Both the position numbers and the translations under genes were made by a program. A DNA stretch of 64,000 nucleotides, from contig CP092877.1 of NCBI GenBank assembly GCA_030710605.1, forward strand, positions 39,092,152 through 39,156,151. Direction: 5' to 3'. Numbering within the stretch: the first letter of the stretch is position 1; every line of letters begins with the position of its first letter. Below the pieces are notes generated by a model, which was given only the letters and a program-made list of their open reading frames with translations, had not been told where the DNA came from and made no database searches. Source of the DNA: Cordylochernes scorpioides (taxonomy: Eukaryota > Arthropoda > Arachnida > Pseudoscorpiones > Chernetidae). This document shows, one piece after another, positions 1-10,660 of the stretch.

Positions 1-90
1 TAATCATAATGGAAGGAAATTCATTTTAAGGAGAGAAATTAAGAGAACAAGTTATTGAAATGGAGTAAGTTCAATTCTTGACTATTTCTA

Positions 91-285
91 AGGTTGTCCC
101 AAAAGTTCGTGTTTTTCTTAAAACATTATTTTTTTCTTATTACTTGGCGAATAATATTATTATGGCGAATACACTATAGTACGTAATACAATTACTTTAT
201 ACCTAATACAAAGACATTATACATAACGACGAATAACATTGGTATTTCAATTTTTGCAAGTGTTTACGAACTTTTGGGACAATCT
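91..285. mobile_element. MITE with mariner-like terminal inverted repeats
   Basis: The two ends are inverted copies of about 20 bp, left AGGTTGTCCCAAAAGTTCGT and the matching complement on the right, with one mismatch. The interior of about 150 bp is AT-rich with no coding capacity. A terminus containing CCCAAAAGTTCG is typical of mariner-type elements (family knowledge). The TA duplication is clear only on the left, so the exact right border is uncertain. Confidence 0.6.
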
Positions 286-459
286 TGTATTTCATTAGAA
301 AAATTTAGTATACTAATCTTATGAGGCGAAGAAAAATTGTAGTATTTCATTGTGCCAACTGCTGTCGCCGAATGTCCTCTATAACATCACGACAGCAAGG
401 TTGGAGACATCTCATGTGTCCCACGGTATGGCGAACTCTTAAATATTTTTTATATTTGA

Positions 460-1012
460 TGGCTTATTGTGAAAATGATAAATTTTAATTCTTTATTTAA
501 TGATATATTAAAAGATCAAGATAGTGAATGGGATTGTATTCTAAATACTCATCATTCGATGGCTTCTGGTTATTTATTGACAATATTTTCTCCATGTGAT
601 ACCATGGCACATTCATTGGTTGAAAGACGAAGTATGACATCACACTGGTGATATATTGAAGATAGATTTCAATTCCTTATATACTGATATATGAAAGATC
701 AAGATAGTGGATGGGATTGTACTCTAAATACCGTCATTTGATGGTCGCTGGTTATTTCTTGGCATGATTTTCTCCATTCGATATAATGACACATCCATTG
801 GTTGAAAAGACGAATTATGACATCACACTGGTGATATATTGAAGCTAAATTTCAATTCCTTATATTCTGATATATGGAAAGATCAAAATAGTGGATGGGA
901 TTTTACTCTAAACACTTATCATTTGATGGTCGCTGGTATTTCTTGACAAGATTTTCTCCATGTGATATCATGGCACATTCATTGGTTGAAAGACGAAGTA
1001 TGACATGGTGAT
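460..1012. repeat. Three tandem copies of a ~185-bp unit
   Basis: The motif AGATCAAGATAGTG recurs near 512, 695 and 879. Each copy also carries GACATCACACTGGTGATATA or a close variant and TTGGTTGAAAGACGAA. Copies are diverged and the third is shortened at its end. This looks like a small satellite block. A 60-codon open stretch over the first copy is interrupted in the others, so I do not call it a gene. The flanks 286-459 and 1013-1580 contain nothing I recognise. Confidence 0.75.
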
Positions 1013-1582
1013 GATAGTCACTATGGCCATCTTGCCAGCAGAGCTGAACTTACCTTGTTGTCCTGCTCCCAATGACCATTTGGAGTACATAGTACTGATG
1101 ATGTGGTGCTGAAACGTCCTTTTTATACCTTTGTAACAATTAAAACTTCCAAATATTGAGTCATCTAGAAACCAGGTAAAATAATTAGTAATATGAAGTT
1201 ATGCATTGTGTATGAAACTATTGTTTAGAGAGAGCTTTAGAGATATTTCTTTGTATTTTTCCATCACATGTGCAACGAACAAATTGTTTATTATATTTTT
1301 ATACATGGAGATATTGAGAAGAAAAAGAGAGGAAAGTGTTTATAATTGAATTTTAACTTTAGAAAGTATCTCTTATTTAAAATATATTTTAATTTAATAT
1401 GACAATATTTTCAGAAGAAATATTAATGTAGGTTCAGACTTTTTCCATTTTAAAAGAATGCAAATTCGATTTCCTATAAGAATTTTTGTAATAAAACCAA
1501 GGAAAAAATCAAATCCCATTCTAAAAAATATATTCCGTGTCGAGTTTTAGAATATATACACATATAGTTTTTAACAATATCA
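1013..1582. other. Unassigned stretch
   Basis: The first 130 bases are of mixed composition (CCATCTTGCCAGCAGAGC and following); the rest is AT-rich. I see no open reading frame with a recognisable domain, no inverted ends and no tandem structure. Confidence 0.4.
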
Positions 1583-1795
1583 AAAAGCATCCAGGGCTAA
1601 GTTTCTTGCACAATTTTATTTCTTTAGCTTTTGGCCTAACAAGTCCTTCAACAGAAGCAACTAGTAGTATAACTTCTAACTAACTACAACGCCAGCGTGT
1701 GTATAGTTAGCTATAAGTAACTAGTTTTTTCTGTTGAAGGGCTTGTTGCTAAAGAAATAAAATTGTGCAAGAAATAGCCCTGGATGCTTTTTTTT
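1583..1795. mobile_element. Foldback element with stem-loop core, copy at 1.6 kb
   Basis: Two arms of about 80 bp are inverted copies. They share GCATCCAGGGCTA, TTCTTGCACAATTTTATTTC and CTTCAACAGAA, around a spacer of about 50 bp. Read outward, each arm carries TCTGTTGAAGG followed by a short stem and an AAAG-type segment. The same arrangement is seen near 22.53 kb next to TTAGCCCTGG. There is no coding capacity. The element belongs to the group with the recurrent core discussed in the findings. Confidence 0.65.
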
Positions 1796-1934
1796 ATATT
1801 TTCAAAATATAAGTCGGGGGATAAACGTTTATAATATATATATATATATATATCTTCAAAAGTTTATGTATTTTTTCTGAACACTTATAAGTTTGTGAAA
1901 AAACAATACAAATGTGATATTTTACTGGGATAAA

Positions 1935-2035
1935 GTGCATAAATTATGAAAATGGCATCTCTTTATGGTGCAAATGATGCAACATCAGCAACTTTCTGTT
2001 GCATGATAAGGAGATGCCTTTTTCATAATTTATAA
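1935..2035. repeat. Short hairpin element (GGAGATGCC family)
   Basis: An imperfect hairpin: TAAATTATGAAAATGGCATC pairs with GATGCCTTTTTCATAATTTA at the other end, and an inner GTTGCTGA/TCAGCAAC-type hairpin forms the tip. Fragments with the same GGCATCTCC plus AAAAAG signature lie at 20.69, 34.77, 37.18 and 62.69 kb, so this is a dispersed family. Confidence 0.6.
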
Positions 2036-2624
2036 GTTTGACTGAAATAAAAATATTTATTTATAATTGTTATGTGAAATACGAATCTATATTTTAAAAC
2101 ATAAATTATCAAAGCTTGTTGAACATTTTGTTATTATTCTCTTTTTACAGATTTCATTTGTAAAATTCACGTTTGTTCTACACCAATCATCTCATCATCG
2201 TTTATAAAATGTCAATTGTCTTGTTAACGATAATTTTATAAGATTTTAATGTTTGAAAAATAATCTCACTAAATGAACCAACATTGCCAGGCTTATACCC
2301 TAGTGAATGTTTGACAGGCGAATATTGCTTTAACAAAAAATTATATTTTATATCATTATAACAATCATCATAATTTTGTGTTTCATTTTCAAAATGTTTA
2401 TTTTAAAAAATATTTCTCACTCTCCATAGAGAGAGAGAAAGAGAGATTGAGATTGAAACTGATTTATTACAATGTCCATATAAGATTATATAAGGTTAAA
2501 TACAGAATAAATATAAATATTGATAAATATGATTATATAATGATAAATATATTAATGAATAGATAGTTAGATATGTTGATAGATATAAATAGATAAAAAT
2601 AATTGATAAATATATATATAAATG
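2036..2624. other. AT-rich DNA with short AG and TA simple repeats
   Basis: No gene was found. There is an AG-rich run near 2426-2447 (GAGAGAGAGAAAGAGAG) and TA-rich tracts from 2520. The open frames in this stretch are low-complexity and have no recognisable domain. Confidence 0.5.
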
Positions 2625-3312
2625 TAATGTTGGAAGATTACCTTTTTGAGATTAATTGAGTTGATTGATGATTGTGGTGGGCGCAGTCGTATTTGCTGAA
2701 GTGGTAAGGTATTCACACAGAGGAAAAATAACTTGGACACAGAAATGAATTGAAATAGGCCAGCGATCAAGGGAGAAAGGGGTTTAAGCTATTTGTCGGG
2801 TTTGATTATTAACTATGGCTGTTCACATTATTGAGAATTGGACTTATCTGATCGTTGAGAAGATGGGTGTTGGCTCCGAACTGGTCTCGATGGTGCCACG
2901 TTCCTGACTTGTTTCGAGGGTGGCGAGCTCCTGACTAACTAAACTGAGTTCGCGATTTAACACGAAAACCTCTCAGGGCTTTGATGGCTGATGGTCGACT
3001 CGTGTAAGTTTTCCATTGGTTCCTAGCTAATCCTCCTGGACTCTGATTGGCTCTTTGCTAATCCTTTGTTCTTGTCTTGTTTTGACATGATCCCGGAAAC
3101 GAAGGTTCTTGAACTCAATTTTTATGAGTTCCTGGATAATAAAACCTGCTAATGACCGTTCCTCTTTGATGGCCTTTCTCTCTAAACCTTTCTCCCAGAT
3201 TTCTAAGCCTTGTCTTTATTAAAAATCTTTAGATCATACATTGCATACATAGTGTGGTGGGATTACATTCAGTTATGTACAAATTATGACATAAATATTT
3301 CAAGTCGTCATT
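2625..3312 (+). mobile_element. Probable LTR of a retrotransposon followed by a primer-binding site
   Basis: The segment begins TGTAATGTTGG just after a TA tract and ends GTCGTCA. The next bases, from 3311, read TTGGTGGCGCCCACC. A TGGCGCC-type sequence immediately after an LTR is the usual tRNA primer-binding site of Ty3/Gypsy elements (family knowledge). An AATAAA signal lies near 3138. The body is GC-richer than its surroundings. I did not find a partner LTR or internal genes, so it may be a remnant. The left border is the least certain part. Confidence 0.45.
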
Positions 3313-3555
3313 GGTGGCGCCCACCTCGGGAAAGACTCCGCCACCGATGAGAGAGAGAGAGATAATAAGACACAATTATAATAAATAATATTTGTTAAAG
3401 CATTCTTCGTTGGCTAAACATTCATTTGGTAAGAACTCAGGTGAAGCGCAGAGTTGTAATAATTATAAACATTTTATTTGATTTTAAATGCACTCGAGTA
3501 AATCAAGAGCATTGTTCGGGTCATGCAGCTTCTAGTATACATATATAGAGTAAGA

Positions 3556-3916
3556 AAGGCTACCTCTCCCATTAAAATATACTATAAGAACTAAACGCCA
3601 TCTATTGACCGTCTCTAGAAATTAGCAGATTCGAGTCGGTGACAAAACCACAACACCAGTGTATTGGTAAATTCATAATTAGCATAGTCACTTTACCAAC
3701 TAAACAACGCATTGTCAAATTCAAAATATTTCCTGGCCTCTTCATTCCAAACCATAGTCTACAGGTGGGCGTTCTGAATTTATCAAAGCTGGTGTTTTAA
3801 TTTTTTTATCAATCAGAATATGCTATTTTGCAGAGATAGTCAATAGATGACGCTTAGTTTTAACGGGAGAGGTACCTACTTTTTTTAGATCAATATCCTC
3901 CAGGCAAAATTTCAAC
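3556..3916. mobile_element. MITE with imperfect inverted ends (CCTCTCCCGTTAAAA family)
   Basis: Left end CTACCTCTCCCATTAAAA and CGCCATCTATTGACC pair with right end GTCAATAGATGACG and TTTTAACGGGAGAGGTA. The centre holds GTCGGTGACAAAACCA and ACAACACCAG. The same combination occurs at 44.64-44.96 kb, and a half copy lies at 33.97-34.08 kb, so it is a dispersed family. No coding capacity. Confidence 0.65.
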
Positions 3917-3934
3917 ACATTATATATGTATATA

Positions 3935-4096
3935 CAGTTAAACCTGTCTATAGCGCCCCCTCTTAGGACTCACCAAAATAGGGTGCTATAGACAGGTCAC
4001 TTTTAATGTAAATCGCATCGTACTACGTATTTTTAAATCGGGCGCTATAGAGAGGAAGGCGCTATTTAGAGGGGGCGCTATAGACAGATTTAACTG
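3935..4096. mobile_element. Pogo-like MITE, copy 1
   Basis: It is flanked by TA on both sides. The termini CAGTTAAACCTGTCTATAG and their complement are inverted repeats, and internal GCGCTATAG blocks pair again. Short CAG...CTG-bounded elements with TA target sites and CAGT-AAC ends resemble pogo/Tigger-type MITEs (family knowledge; inferred). Close copies lie at 4433-4610 and 39147-39323. This copy lacks about 16 bp present in the others. Confidence 0.75.
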
Positions 4097-4098
4097 TA

Positions 4099-4310
4099 CA
4101 CTCATGGACAAAACTTAAGGAAGTTGTACCTTTTAGCATGTATATCGGGATTCAGATAACTCGGAAAGATATTTGATATACAGTGACCTTTATTAAGACA
4201 TACGAGATAACCAAGTGTGAAAAAAATGGCCTCCGTCTCCTTCAAAAAAAAAAAAAAGACGATTGGCGAAATTAAAGACATTCCACTTCCTTGTGTTTTG
4301 TCAATGAGTG
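4099..4310. mobile_element. Tc1/mariner-type MITE, CACTCATGGACAAAAC family
   Basis: It starts CACTCATGGACAAAACTTAA and ends with the complement (TTGTCAATGAGTG). TA lies at both borders, and it abuts the pogo-like MITE on its left with a shared TA. The interior carries CCTTTATTAAGACA and a poly-A tract. A second copy is at 56.21-56.38 kb, and a left half at 39.01-39.09 kb. Confidence 0.7.
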
Positions 4311-4432
4311 TAATAATTTCATTTTAAAAAACCCTAGTGGGTAGATATTATATTTATGTACCACTTACCTTTTTCTAAATACAGATACGCCTGATACAGA
4401 ATAAATCATTTCTGGGAGAAAAAAGCATAATA

Positions 4433-4610
4433 CAGTTAAACATGTCTATAGCGCCCCCTCTTGGGACTCACCAAAATAGGGTGCTATAGAGAGGGGGGTG
4501 CTATAGACAGGTCACTTTTAATGTAAATCGCATCGTACTACGTATTTAAAATCGGGTGCTATAGAGAGGGAGGCGATATTTAGAGGGGGTGCTATAGACA
4601 GGTTTAACTG
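4433..4610. mobile_element. Pogo-like MITE, copy 2
   Basis: 178 bp bounded by TA. The ends CAGTTAAACATGTCTATAG and TTTAACTG are inverted. The GAGAGGGGGGTGCTATAG block missing from copy 1 is present. It is nearly the same as the copy at 39147-39323. Confidence 0.75.
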
Positions 4611-5559
4611 TATAATAATTAAATAAAAATAATACTCTCTTTCAAAGATTTAAAAATAAATTATATATTTATTTACATATTACAATACAAATTTATTAAA
4701 CACAGCTTTGCAAGATTTTTTTAATTATGCGCTACACAGAATAATTAATTTCTGGCGTCTAAACTAAAAGCATATGGTCATCACGCAAATTGCTCCAACA
4801 TGTAAATTAAGGTAATTAACCTTCATTAAGAGGTATATGTCTTCACTAATTAAACCTTATAATTAACATTATATTTAACACTAATACCTCCCTCTTACTG
4901 CATCAGAGATAGTTTCCTTAAAGGATTATACCTTTAATATCATAAAAAATATACACAAATAAAAAAATACGTAAAAGAAATCAAAGGAAAAGTTTAGAAA
5001 CAAAATAACTTTTGCAGACGATACTTTGCTACAAAAGAATAAAGCAATTCAGTCCCTTTGTAAAAAATAAAAAATAATAAAAAAAAGAAGTTTTGGTAGA
5101 AAAAACTATAACAAATAGAAATTTCTATTGCTTGTACTTTTTGTCTAGTAGTTTTTTTTGTTTTGCTAAAATGTCTCAAATATCAAATTTTAGGTTTCAT
5201 ATCGAATACAGTTTTCACTTTGATGTAAGCCTATATTTTGTAAGACTATAGAAAGGTTTTGAAAGGAATTTCTTAAAGGGATAATATACCTCTATTTGTG
5301 TGAATATTTGTAAAACTTTCTATTTGAAATTCATATTTTCACACTCTTCCTTGTATATAATTATATTTTGATTCTTTTTATTATATTTACAATTGAATAT
5401 AATTAAGTCGTATATAAATATATATATTTTTCATTTATATAGTTTATATTTTCTAATTACACACAAAATACAACACAAAACAAATATTAATGTCAAATTT
5501 TATCAAAATTACTATATTGTAATAGTTTTTTAGCATGAAAAAGTGTTTATAAAAGTTAT
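4611..5559. other. AT-rich DNA without recognisable features
   Basis: No domain-bearing open frame, inverted repeat or tandem array was found. Homopolymer A and T runs are common (for example 5060-5090). The small frames here are low-complexity. Confidence 0.5.
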
Positions 5560-6330
5560 TCATTTCAGGATGTAGTCATCATATATGGCTTCATTTTCAG
5601 GACGTATAATCCTTTATGGCCTCATTTCAGGATGTAGTCATCCTATATGGCCTCATTTCAGGATGTAGTCATCATATATAGCTTCATTTCAGGACGTAAA
5701 ATCCTATATGGCCTCATTTCAGGATGTAGTCATCATATATGGATTCATTTCAGGATACAGTCATCATATATGGCTTCATTTCAGGATACAGTCATCATAT
5801 ATGGCTTCATTTCAGGATACAGTCATCATATATGGTTTCATTTCAGGAGTTAGTCATCATATATGGCTTCATTTCAGGATACAGTCATCATATATGGTTT
5901 CATTTCAGGAGTTAGTCATCATATATGGTTTCATTTCAGGAGTTAGTCATCATATATGGCTTCATTTCAGGATACAGTCATCATATATGGTTTCATTTCA
6001 GGGGTTAGTCATCATATATGGCTTCATTTCAGGAGTTAGTCATCATACATGGCTTCATTTCAGGATACAGTCATCATATATGGTTTCATTTCAGGATACA
6101 GTGATCATATATGGCTTCATTTCAGGATACAGTGATCATATATGGTTTCATTTCAGGATACAGTGATCATATATGGCTTCATTTCAGGATACAGTGATCT
6201 TATATGGCTTCATTTCAGGATACAGTCATCATATATGGTTTCATTTCAGGACTTAGTCATCATATATGGCTTCATTTCAGGATACAGTCATCCTATATGG
6301 CTTCATTTCAGGATACAGTCATCATATATG
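5560..6330. repeat. 31-bp minisatellite, main block
   Basis: More than 20 head-to-tail copies of a 31-bp unit of the form TTCAGGATACAGTCATCATA plus TATGGCTTCAT. Variation is mostly at GATACAG versus GAGTTAG versus GATGTAG and at GGCTTC versus GGTTTC. Units before 5700 are more diverged. Because 31 is not a multiple of three and the unit has no stop in the + frames, all + frames stay open and read the same 31-residue peptide; this explains the long open frame 5708-6166 without invoking a gene. Each unit contains TTCATTTCAG/G, which looks like a splice acceptor. Confidence 0.95.
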
Positions 6331-6660
6331 ACAATGACAATGAAAACACATTTATTGACAACTTAGTCAATTGCTACACTCCAGAGAGTTAGGCAGTTAA
6401 ATATTTACAATTTAAAAGAAATTCACATCAGGAGGTTCCCCTGCCAAGGGTAGTCTGGACTCTGTCAGGGGGGTAACATCTTCCTAAGCGCGTATAAGCC
6501 CTCACGTACAAAGGGATCTGAGTCCCGAGCGCGCTCAATGGCAGCACTGATGATTTCGGTGATAAGGTTTTTCTTCTGGGTGGAACAGGTCCTGAGGAGA
6601 GGCTCCCTGTCCTCGGGGTATATGACCGCATCCGTTATGTCACCCTCTGTGATCCCCAAA
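6331..6660 (-). mobile_element. 5'-truncated LINE 3' end inserted in the minisatellite
   Basis: On the - strand a 64-codon frame (6659-6465) opens at the right border and ends KMLPP-stop. After it come an AATAAA signal (in GTCAATAAATGTG) and a tail of TTGTCA-like repeats ending at 6331. An ATATG at both junctions may be the target duplication, although it is also part of the minisatellite unit. Frame, signal and short repeated tail in this order are typical of a truncated non-LTR retrotransposon. I cannot name the clade. Confidence 0.6.
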
Positions 6661-6800
6661 ATATGGTTTCATTTCAGGACTTAGTCATCATATATGGCTT
6701 CATTTCAGGATACAGTCATCCTATATGGCTTCATTTCAGGATGTAGACATCATATATGGCTTCATTTCAGGATTTATTGTTTATATATTTCAGGATATAA
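6661..6800. repeat. 31-bp minisatellite, second block
   Basis: About four further units of the same 31-bp repeat resume after the LINE fragment, ending in a decayed unit (ATATTTCAGGATATAA) where the Tc1 element is inserted. Confidence 0.9.
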
Positions 6801-6802
6801 TA

Positions 6803-8203
6803 CACTGCGTGACATTGAAAATGGAACACCAAGAAATAGTGGCCAGAAAGTGATGAATCTCGGCAGACAGAGAGAGACAGGGACGAACAATAAGTGATCT
6901 TTATTTCAAAATGATAGTCATAATACAGAGCGAGAACGGCGTCGGCTTAGTAGCAAGTAGGACCACCGCGGACGGCGATGCACGCAGCAACACGTCTAGG
7001 TAGAGAGTCAATCAGAGTACGGATGGCGTCCTGAGGGATGGCTCTCCATTCCCTCTCAACCATTTGCCACAGTTCGTCTTCTAAACGCGGCTGTGGCAAG
7101 GCATGCAAACGGCGTCCAATGATGTCCCAGACGTGCTCGATTGGTGAGAGATCAGGAGAGTACGGTGGCCAGGGAAGCATCTGTACATCTTGCAGAGCTT
7201 GTTGGCTAATGCGAGCAGTGTGCGGTCGGGCGTTATCCTGCTGATAAAGGGCATTGAGAACCCCCTGAAGGTAGGGGAGTGTCACCGGTCGCAGCACATC
7301 ATCAACGTATCGTTGGGCCGTCATAGTGCCCTGAATACGAAGTAAAGGTGACCTGGAATCATACGCGATTGCGCCCCAAACCATGATTCCACGTTGTCGC
7401 ACGGTGGGGCGTTCCACAATTGCTGCCGGATTGGACCTTTCTCCACGTCGACGCCACACGCGTACACGGCGACTATCACTGGACAAGCAGAAACGCGACT
7501 CATCTGAGAACACGACCCTGTGCCATTCCGTCATCCACGTCGATCTAGCCCGGCACCATTCCAAACGTTGGCGCCTATTCGGTGGGGTCAATGGCAGTCT
7601 TCTTAGCGGACGGCATGAGTGCAAGCCATTAGCAACCAATCGACGGGAAATGGTTCTGGTCGAGATGGAATGATCTAGGGTGTCTTGCACATGTTGCAGG
7701 ATGGCGGTACAAGTGGCTTGTGGGGCCGCCACTGCTTGTCGAAGGATACGCCGATCCACACGTGCTGACGTCACTCTGGTTGCACCGACATTCCTATAAA
7801 TTGCCACATTTCCTTGTTCCAACCATCTTCTCCACAGTCGGTGCATCGTGGACGCACCAAGGTGTGTATCAGCTGCGATTTGACGTATGGACCAACCTGC
7901 CCTTTTCAGTCCGATCACCATGCCCCTCGTAAAAGCGTCTGTCTGCTTGAACTGCCTCCTTTTACGATGACCTGGCATTCTTTTGACACAAGAACAAAAT
8001 TTCTACAATGATTTTCCTTGAAGAAATAACGACACGAATAGTGTCCTTTCTGCAAGTTCCTTCCCTTATATCTTACTCCATGTGCGCACGAGAGCTGCGC
8101 ATTTTACATCATTTGCATAACTCGGTTAGGCGCGTCTACCCTGAAATTTGCATAATTTTCTGGCCACTATTTCTTGGTGTTCCATTTTCAATGTCACGCA
8201 GTG
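6803..8203 (-). mobile_element. Full-length Tc1-like DNA transposon, copy A
   Basis: 1401 bp flanked by TA. The terminal inverted repeats are about 47 bp, begin CACTGCGTGACATTGAAAAT and appear identical at the two ends. The only gene is the transposase at 6947-7978. It is inserted in the 31-bp minisatellite. Compared with copy B (27103-28521) it lacks 18 bp just upstream of the gene, near 7980. The near identity of the two copies and their intact frames indicate recent movement. Confidence 0.95.
6947..7978 (-). CDS. Tc1-family transposase, intact, copy A
   Basis: A 343-residue DDE transposase, which would bind the terminal inverted repeats and cut and rejoin the element at TA sites in the nucleus. 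Residues 1-110 hold the paired helix-turn-helix DNA-binding region (LKRAGWSIRQIAADTHLGAS). The catalytic triad is D159 (VFSDESRF), D248 (QQDNARPHTA) and E281 (SPDLSPIEHVWD). The usual length of the family is about 340 residues, so it is complete. The gap between the second D and the E is 32 residues, two fewer than in classical Tc1. The ATG at 7978 is the first in frame and gives the same start as in copy B. The protein differs from copy B at six positions (S30F, M45V, P184S, L241P, L299S, R329P). The shorter frames on the other strand across this interval are shadows. Confidence 0.93.
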   Translation of the reverse strand: MPGHRKRRQFKQTDAFTRGMVIGLKRAGWSIRQIAADTHLGASTMHRLWRRWLEQGNVAIYRNVGATRVTSARVDRRILRQAVAAPQATCTAILQHVQDTLDHSISTRTISRRLVANGLHSCRPLRRLPLTPPNRRQRLEWCRARSTWMTEWHRVVFSDESRFCLSSDSRRVRVWRRRGERSNPAAIVERPTVRQRGIMVWGAIAYDSRSPLLRIQGTMTAQRYVDDVLRPVTLPYLQGVLNALYQQDNARPHTARISQQALQDVQMLPWPPYSPDLSPIEHVWDIIGRRLHALPQPRLEDELWQMVEREWRAIPQDAIRTLIDSLPRRVAACIAVRGGPTCY

Positions 8204-8205
8204 TA

Positions 8206-8480
8206 TATTCAAAGATATGATATATGGCATCGTTTCTGGATATAATTATCACACATATGGGTTTATTTCAAGATTGAATATAAGAAAATTACGATATAAT
8301 ATTATAAAGACATCAAAACCTTTCAAAATAAGTTTTTTTAATGAATAAAGATAAACTTATTGCGAAATTGTTATCGCTTTATAATCATTTCAGGATATGA
8401 TTATATGTAGATTCATTTACGAATGTAATGCTCACTTATGGGTTCATTTCGGGATATGTAGTTGTTCGAATGGTCCAATG
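8206..8480. repeat. Decayed minisatellite beyond the Tc1 insertion
   Basis: Diverged copies of the 31-bp unit continue to the right of the transposon (GATATATGGCATCGTTTCTG, ATATGGGTTTATTTCAAGAT, TCATTTCGGGATATG). This confirms that Tc1 copy A landed inside the array. Confidence 0.7.
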
Positions 8481-8937
8481 ATATATTTTTAAAAATTGGT
8501 TAGTATTGATTCAGTGATTATGGTGGGCAAATATTGATAGAGATAGCGCTGGACTCTTTCTTTTCTATCTCTCTGAAGTGATTAATAAAGGTTTTGTGAT
8601 ACAATATAATGCGGTTATGATTATAGAACGATGTTTAACAAGTTTTACCGCAAATGTTTCTTTTTACAGAACGAAAAATCGTAATTTTAATTATTTTAAG
8701 GAGAAATAACGACTATTCCTATCCTATCAATCCTATCAATCAGAAAAAAAACATTTTCATTTTCTCAAAATTTTGTGATTGTCGCTGTTTTTAATAGTTA
8801 GGTTCCTTAATTTTAGTGGTGTTTGAGGGGTACGCGCTCCACGGTGGAATCTATATAATAACAGCTTAAGTAAAAACAAATTTCAACATTAACAATTAAT
8901 ATATGTAAATATAGACAAATATATATGCATATATACA
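8481..8937. other. Unassigned AT-rich stretch
   Basis: No coding region or structured repeat was recognised. Near 8820 there is a short GC-richer patch (GGGGTACGCGCTCCACGG) of unknown meaning. Confidence 0.4.
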
Positions 8938-9465
8938 TTGAGATGGGCATCTCTCCAGTTAATTATGCATCTGAATGACGCATTATGTTTATCAACTTAG
9001 TAAAAAACCTTTACTAGTGGTGATAAAGAATGAGCCAAAACATTGAAAATCCAGACAAAATTCCAACCTGTATACCATAATTTCGGGCTATGGCCCTCAT
9101 CAGTACAGGGGCGGCTTCGATTTCATAATATCCTACGAAAAGGGTTATGAAATCGGTCGAATTTATCAAAAAGGTGTTTAAGCTGGTGATGTGGCAAGGG
9201 CCTATTTTCAGGCAAGATTACAACATAAAATTTTAATAAATTCGATCGATTTGATAACTCCTCTCATAGGATGTTATGAAATCGAAGCCGCCCCTGTAAT
9301 AATTGAGGGCCCGAAACAATGGTTTACAGGTTGGCTCTTTGTCTGAATTTGCCAAAACTGGTGTTGTGGCTTATTCTTTATCATCACTAGTAAAGTTTTT
9401 TTATTAGAGTGATGCAAGTGACATTGTTCTGATGCACAATTAAAGAGGAGGTGCCTCTTTTGGTA
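8938..9465. mobile_element. Foldback MITE, CAACACCAGTTTT family, copy 1
   Basis: Two arms of about 200 bp are diverged inverted copies. Shared blocks include GCATTATGT near the outer part, AATTCAGACAAA, CCAACCTGTATACCAT and GGGGCGGCTTCGATTTCATA. About 120 bp separate the arms. Related copies lie at 39.78-40.11 kb (both arms, short loop) and 53.49-53.84 kb (one arm and part of the centre). No coding capacity. Confidence 0.7.
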
Positions 9466-10658
9466 CATATATTAATTATTCCCCATTAATTTATTCCGAT
9501 TATGTAATAAGTATTTGAACATTTTTGAGAATAGGCTCATTTCATTGTATTTAAAATCACTAATTATTGACCTATTTTTAAAATTAATACGTTTGGTCAA
9601 TTTTATTCATATTTTTTTATTTCGTTTAAATAAAATATATATTATTCTAACTTTAATTCAATGTCTATATATATACGAATATTTTTATTTCTTTAAATAA
9701 TGGCTAATATCCATGATTATAATTTGTAGGGTTGCCAAATTAAAACAGTAGTTTTATTCAAGAGAAATTCTCCTTATATAAAAGGAAAGAGAGTTTTCCA
9801 GCAGAAGTTTATGGTGTGTATGTGGGGGGGAATTGTAGATAGATCCTCCGTTCCTCTACAGCAGCCAACTTTAAATATTCGGCTGCTTCTAATGATCTCC
9901 ATTTTTTTGCTTTTTTGAAACAAATGGGAGTTTTCTACCAGAATAAATAAACTCAGCCACGCTGTCTTAATTATTATTTTAACATGACATGAGTATCTAT
10001 TCCGCCTTCTTGTCTAAAATTGTTTAAATTATCTAATAAAATTTCTGCCGTCATATATATATATATATATGTAGTATATTCTTATTTGCATATATATTTT
10101 CTATATAAATAAAGTTCTAGTAAGTTTGTTTTATCATTCTCTCTTTTTCCCTCCCTTTTTTTATTTTAGTGTGATGTAAATTTAATTTGAATATTTCTTT
10201 TGAAACTTTGAGAGTCTTAGAATATTTTGGTGTAAAAAGGAAATATACGAATCATTTTTTTTTATAAACCTTAAAATTCCAAATATATAGTTTTAAATAT
10301 TCGGTAATATTATACCACTAAAATACTACATATTTACATATTAACCAAAATATTTATTTTACTCTAAAATGTGTGTATGCGAATTTATTTAATTTCTAAA
10401 AGGAGAATAAAATAATATGCAAATTCCGTCTTTGAAAATACAAAATTTTATATTATTATCTTCGTAAAATGTATTTTAAATGTAAAAACGGTAACATTTA
10501 TAAATTTAAGAATATTCAAATATTATTTGAAGAAATTGAAACTAATTTAGATGCGTATGATTATTTTCGAATTTTAACAATGTTTAAACTAGTCTAAAGT
10601 ATCCTTAATTTTAAGAACTATGAATGCAGGCTAGTCAACCCTTATCATCATAATGTAT
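9466..10658. other. AT-rich DNA without recognisable genes
   Basis: TA microsatellite at about 10054-10070. Open frames are short and low-complexity. No inverted ends or domains seen. Confidence 0.5.
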
Positions 10659-10660
10659 TA

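Noticed and set aside
5708..6166. A 152-codon open frame of repeated peptide units
   Set aside because: It is a by-product of a stop-free 31-bp minisatellite; all three + frames encode the same repeat peptide, there is no start context or flanking exon, and the array is invaded by transposons.
5560..6800. CRISPR-like regular array
   Set aside because: Units are contiguous 31-bp repeats with no unique spacers, in a eukaryotic setting.
7383..7673. Open frame of 96 codons opposite the Tc1 transposase (also at 27683-27973)
   Set aside because: It is the antisense shadow of a high-GC conserved transposase and is repeated only because the transposon is.
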